The notes below the pieces were generated by a model that saw only the letters and a program-made list of their open reading frames with translations, did no database searches and had not been told where the DNA came from. From positions 62,001 through 126,000 of the forward strand of contig JAJEEE010000033.1 in NCBI GenBank assembly GCA_022821145.1: 64,000 nt of DNA, read 5' to 3'. The DNA comes from Acidobacteriota bacterium (GTDB lineage Bacteria > Acidobacteriota > Terriglobia > 20CM-2-55-15). The position numbers and the translations under genes are program-made. Shown one piece after another: positions 63,805-64,000 of this stretch. The first letter of the stretch is position 1. The number at the start of each line of letters is the position of its first letter.

Positions 63805-64000
63805 ATGAAATTACTTGCACTCACAGGTCTGACGCTGTTCGCGTTCACTGTCGCGGCCAGCGGCCAGGGCGGTCCCATCCAGGTGGGCGGTCCCCTGGGC
63901 GCGGTCAACGAATCCGGCGCTCCGACGCCCATGTCCTCCAACGTCAAGGTCTATGGCAGCTTTCGGTTCGCCGAGAGCTGCACCTTCGACCCCGGCCGGA
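63805..64000 (+). CDS. Secreted protein, N-terminus only (runs off the window)
   Basis: From ATG 63805 the frame reads MKLLALTGLTLFAFTVAASG, a signal peptide, then QGGPIQVGGPLGAVNESGAPTPMSSNVKVYGSFRFAESC up to the window edge (65 codons). Too little is seen to assign a family. ACGAGGAACG lies before the start. Confidence 0.6.
   Translation, partial: MKLLALTGLTLFAFTVAASGQGGPIQVGGPLGAVNESGAPTPMSSNVKVYGSFRFAESCTFDPGR

Noticed and set aside
62186-63820. The permease frame continuing open far upstream, suggesting an 1104-residue protein
   Set aside because: The added part is antisense or out of frame to the ATPase and HAD genes; the TTGA overlap and normal permease length favour the short start at 62185.

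Overview
The window is high-GC bacterial DNA, densely packed with genes. Many genes are coupled by ATGA, GTGA or TTGA overlaps. I infer an Acidobacteriota (Vicinamibacteria-like) chromosome for three reasons. There is a tandem pair of secreted VWA proteins of the 'VWFA-related Acidobacterial domain' type. DUF6152 and DUF1592/DUF1552 genes are abundant. The housekeeping genes encode a Gram-negative, Kdo-containing envelope. The assignment rests on gene content; no 16S rRNA, tRNA or CRISPR array was seen.

Region 1 (1-18359) is core. A glycosyltransferase fragment is divergent from a collinear run: NfeD protease, slipin, SPOR protein, lnt, prfB (with its programmed +1 frameshift), recG, rsmD, coaD and an aspartate-type aminotransferase. 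On the minus strand come mutY with an overlapping radical SAM gene, then the two VWA genes. A divergent promoter region leads to the Kdo operon kdsB-pyrG-kdsA-kdsC.

Region 2 (18360-48050) is accessory and strongly patterned. It holds eight DUF6152 proteins and six members of a second secreted family marked by an S(I/V)GxW(E/D)xD...VERF signature. Two genes encode both domains in one chain, and three more pairs are adjacent, so I propose that the two families form one secreted system. All eight DUF6152 proteins are predicted to be cut so that the mature chain starts His-His, and all carry a downstream Asn-Pro-His. That suggests a metal site of the histidine-brace kind. The surrounding genes encode a tannase/feruloyl esterase, alpha/beta hydrolases, a cytochrome-c-motif PSD protein with its Tat-exported DUF1552 partner, a metallo-beta-lactamase fold protein, an ankyrin protein, an amidase, a RidA-like protein, a carboxymuconolactone-decarboxylase-like protein and SnoaL-like proteins. 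An exported pathway for aromatic or ester-type compounds is plausible but unproven. Broken toxin-antitoxin genes, an internally deleted tannase and a frameshifted regulatory-like gene lie at the joints between blocks, so the region looks assembled and eroded piecemeal.

Region 3 (48174-64000) is mostly core-like: a three-gene ABC exporter, a SnoaL-like protein and an amidase on the minus strand, and then a tight operon (membrane protein, DUF4129, DUF4350, MoxR ATPase, DUF58, RDD-SpoIIM fusion) behind a good sigma-70 promoter. After that come a membrane protein, a DUF2007 protein, a second ABC transporter on the minus strand, a HAD phosphatase and the start of a secreted protein.

Three genes (472, 27059, 46979) have an extended -10 box only 7-8 bases before the ATG, which points to leaderless transcripts.
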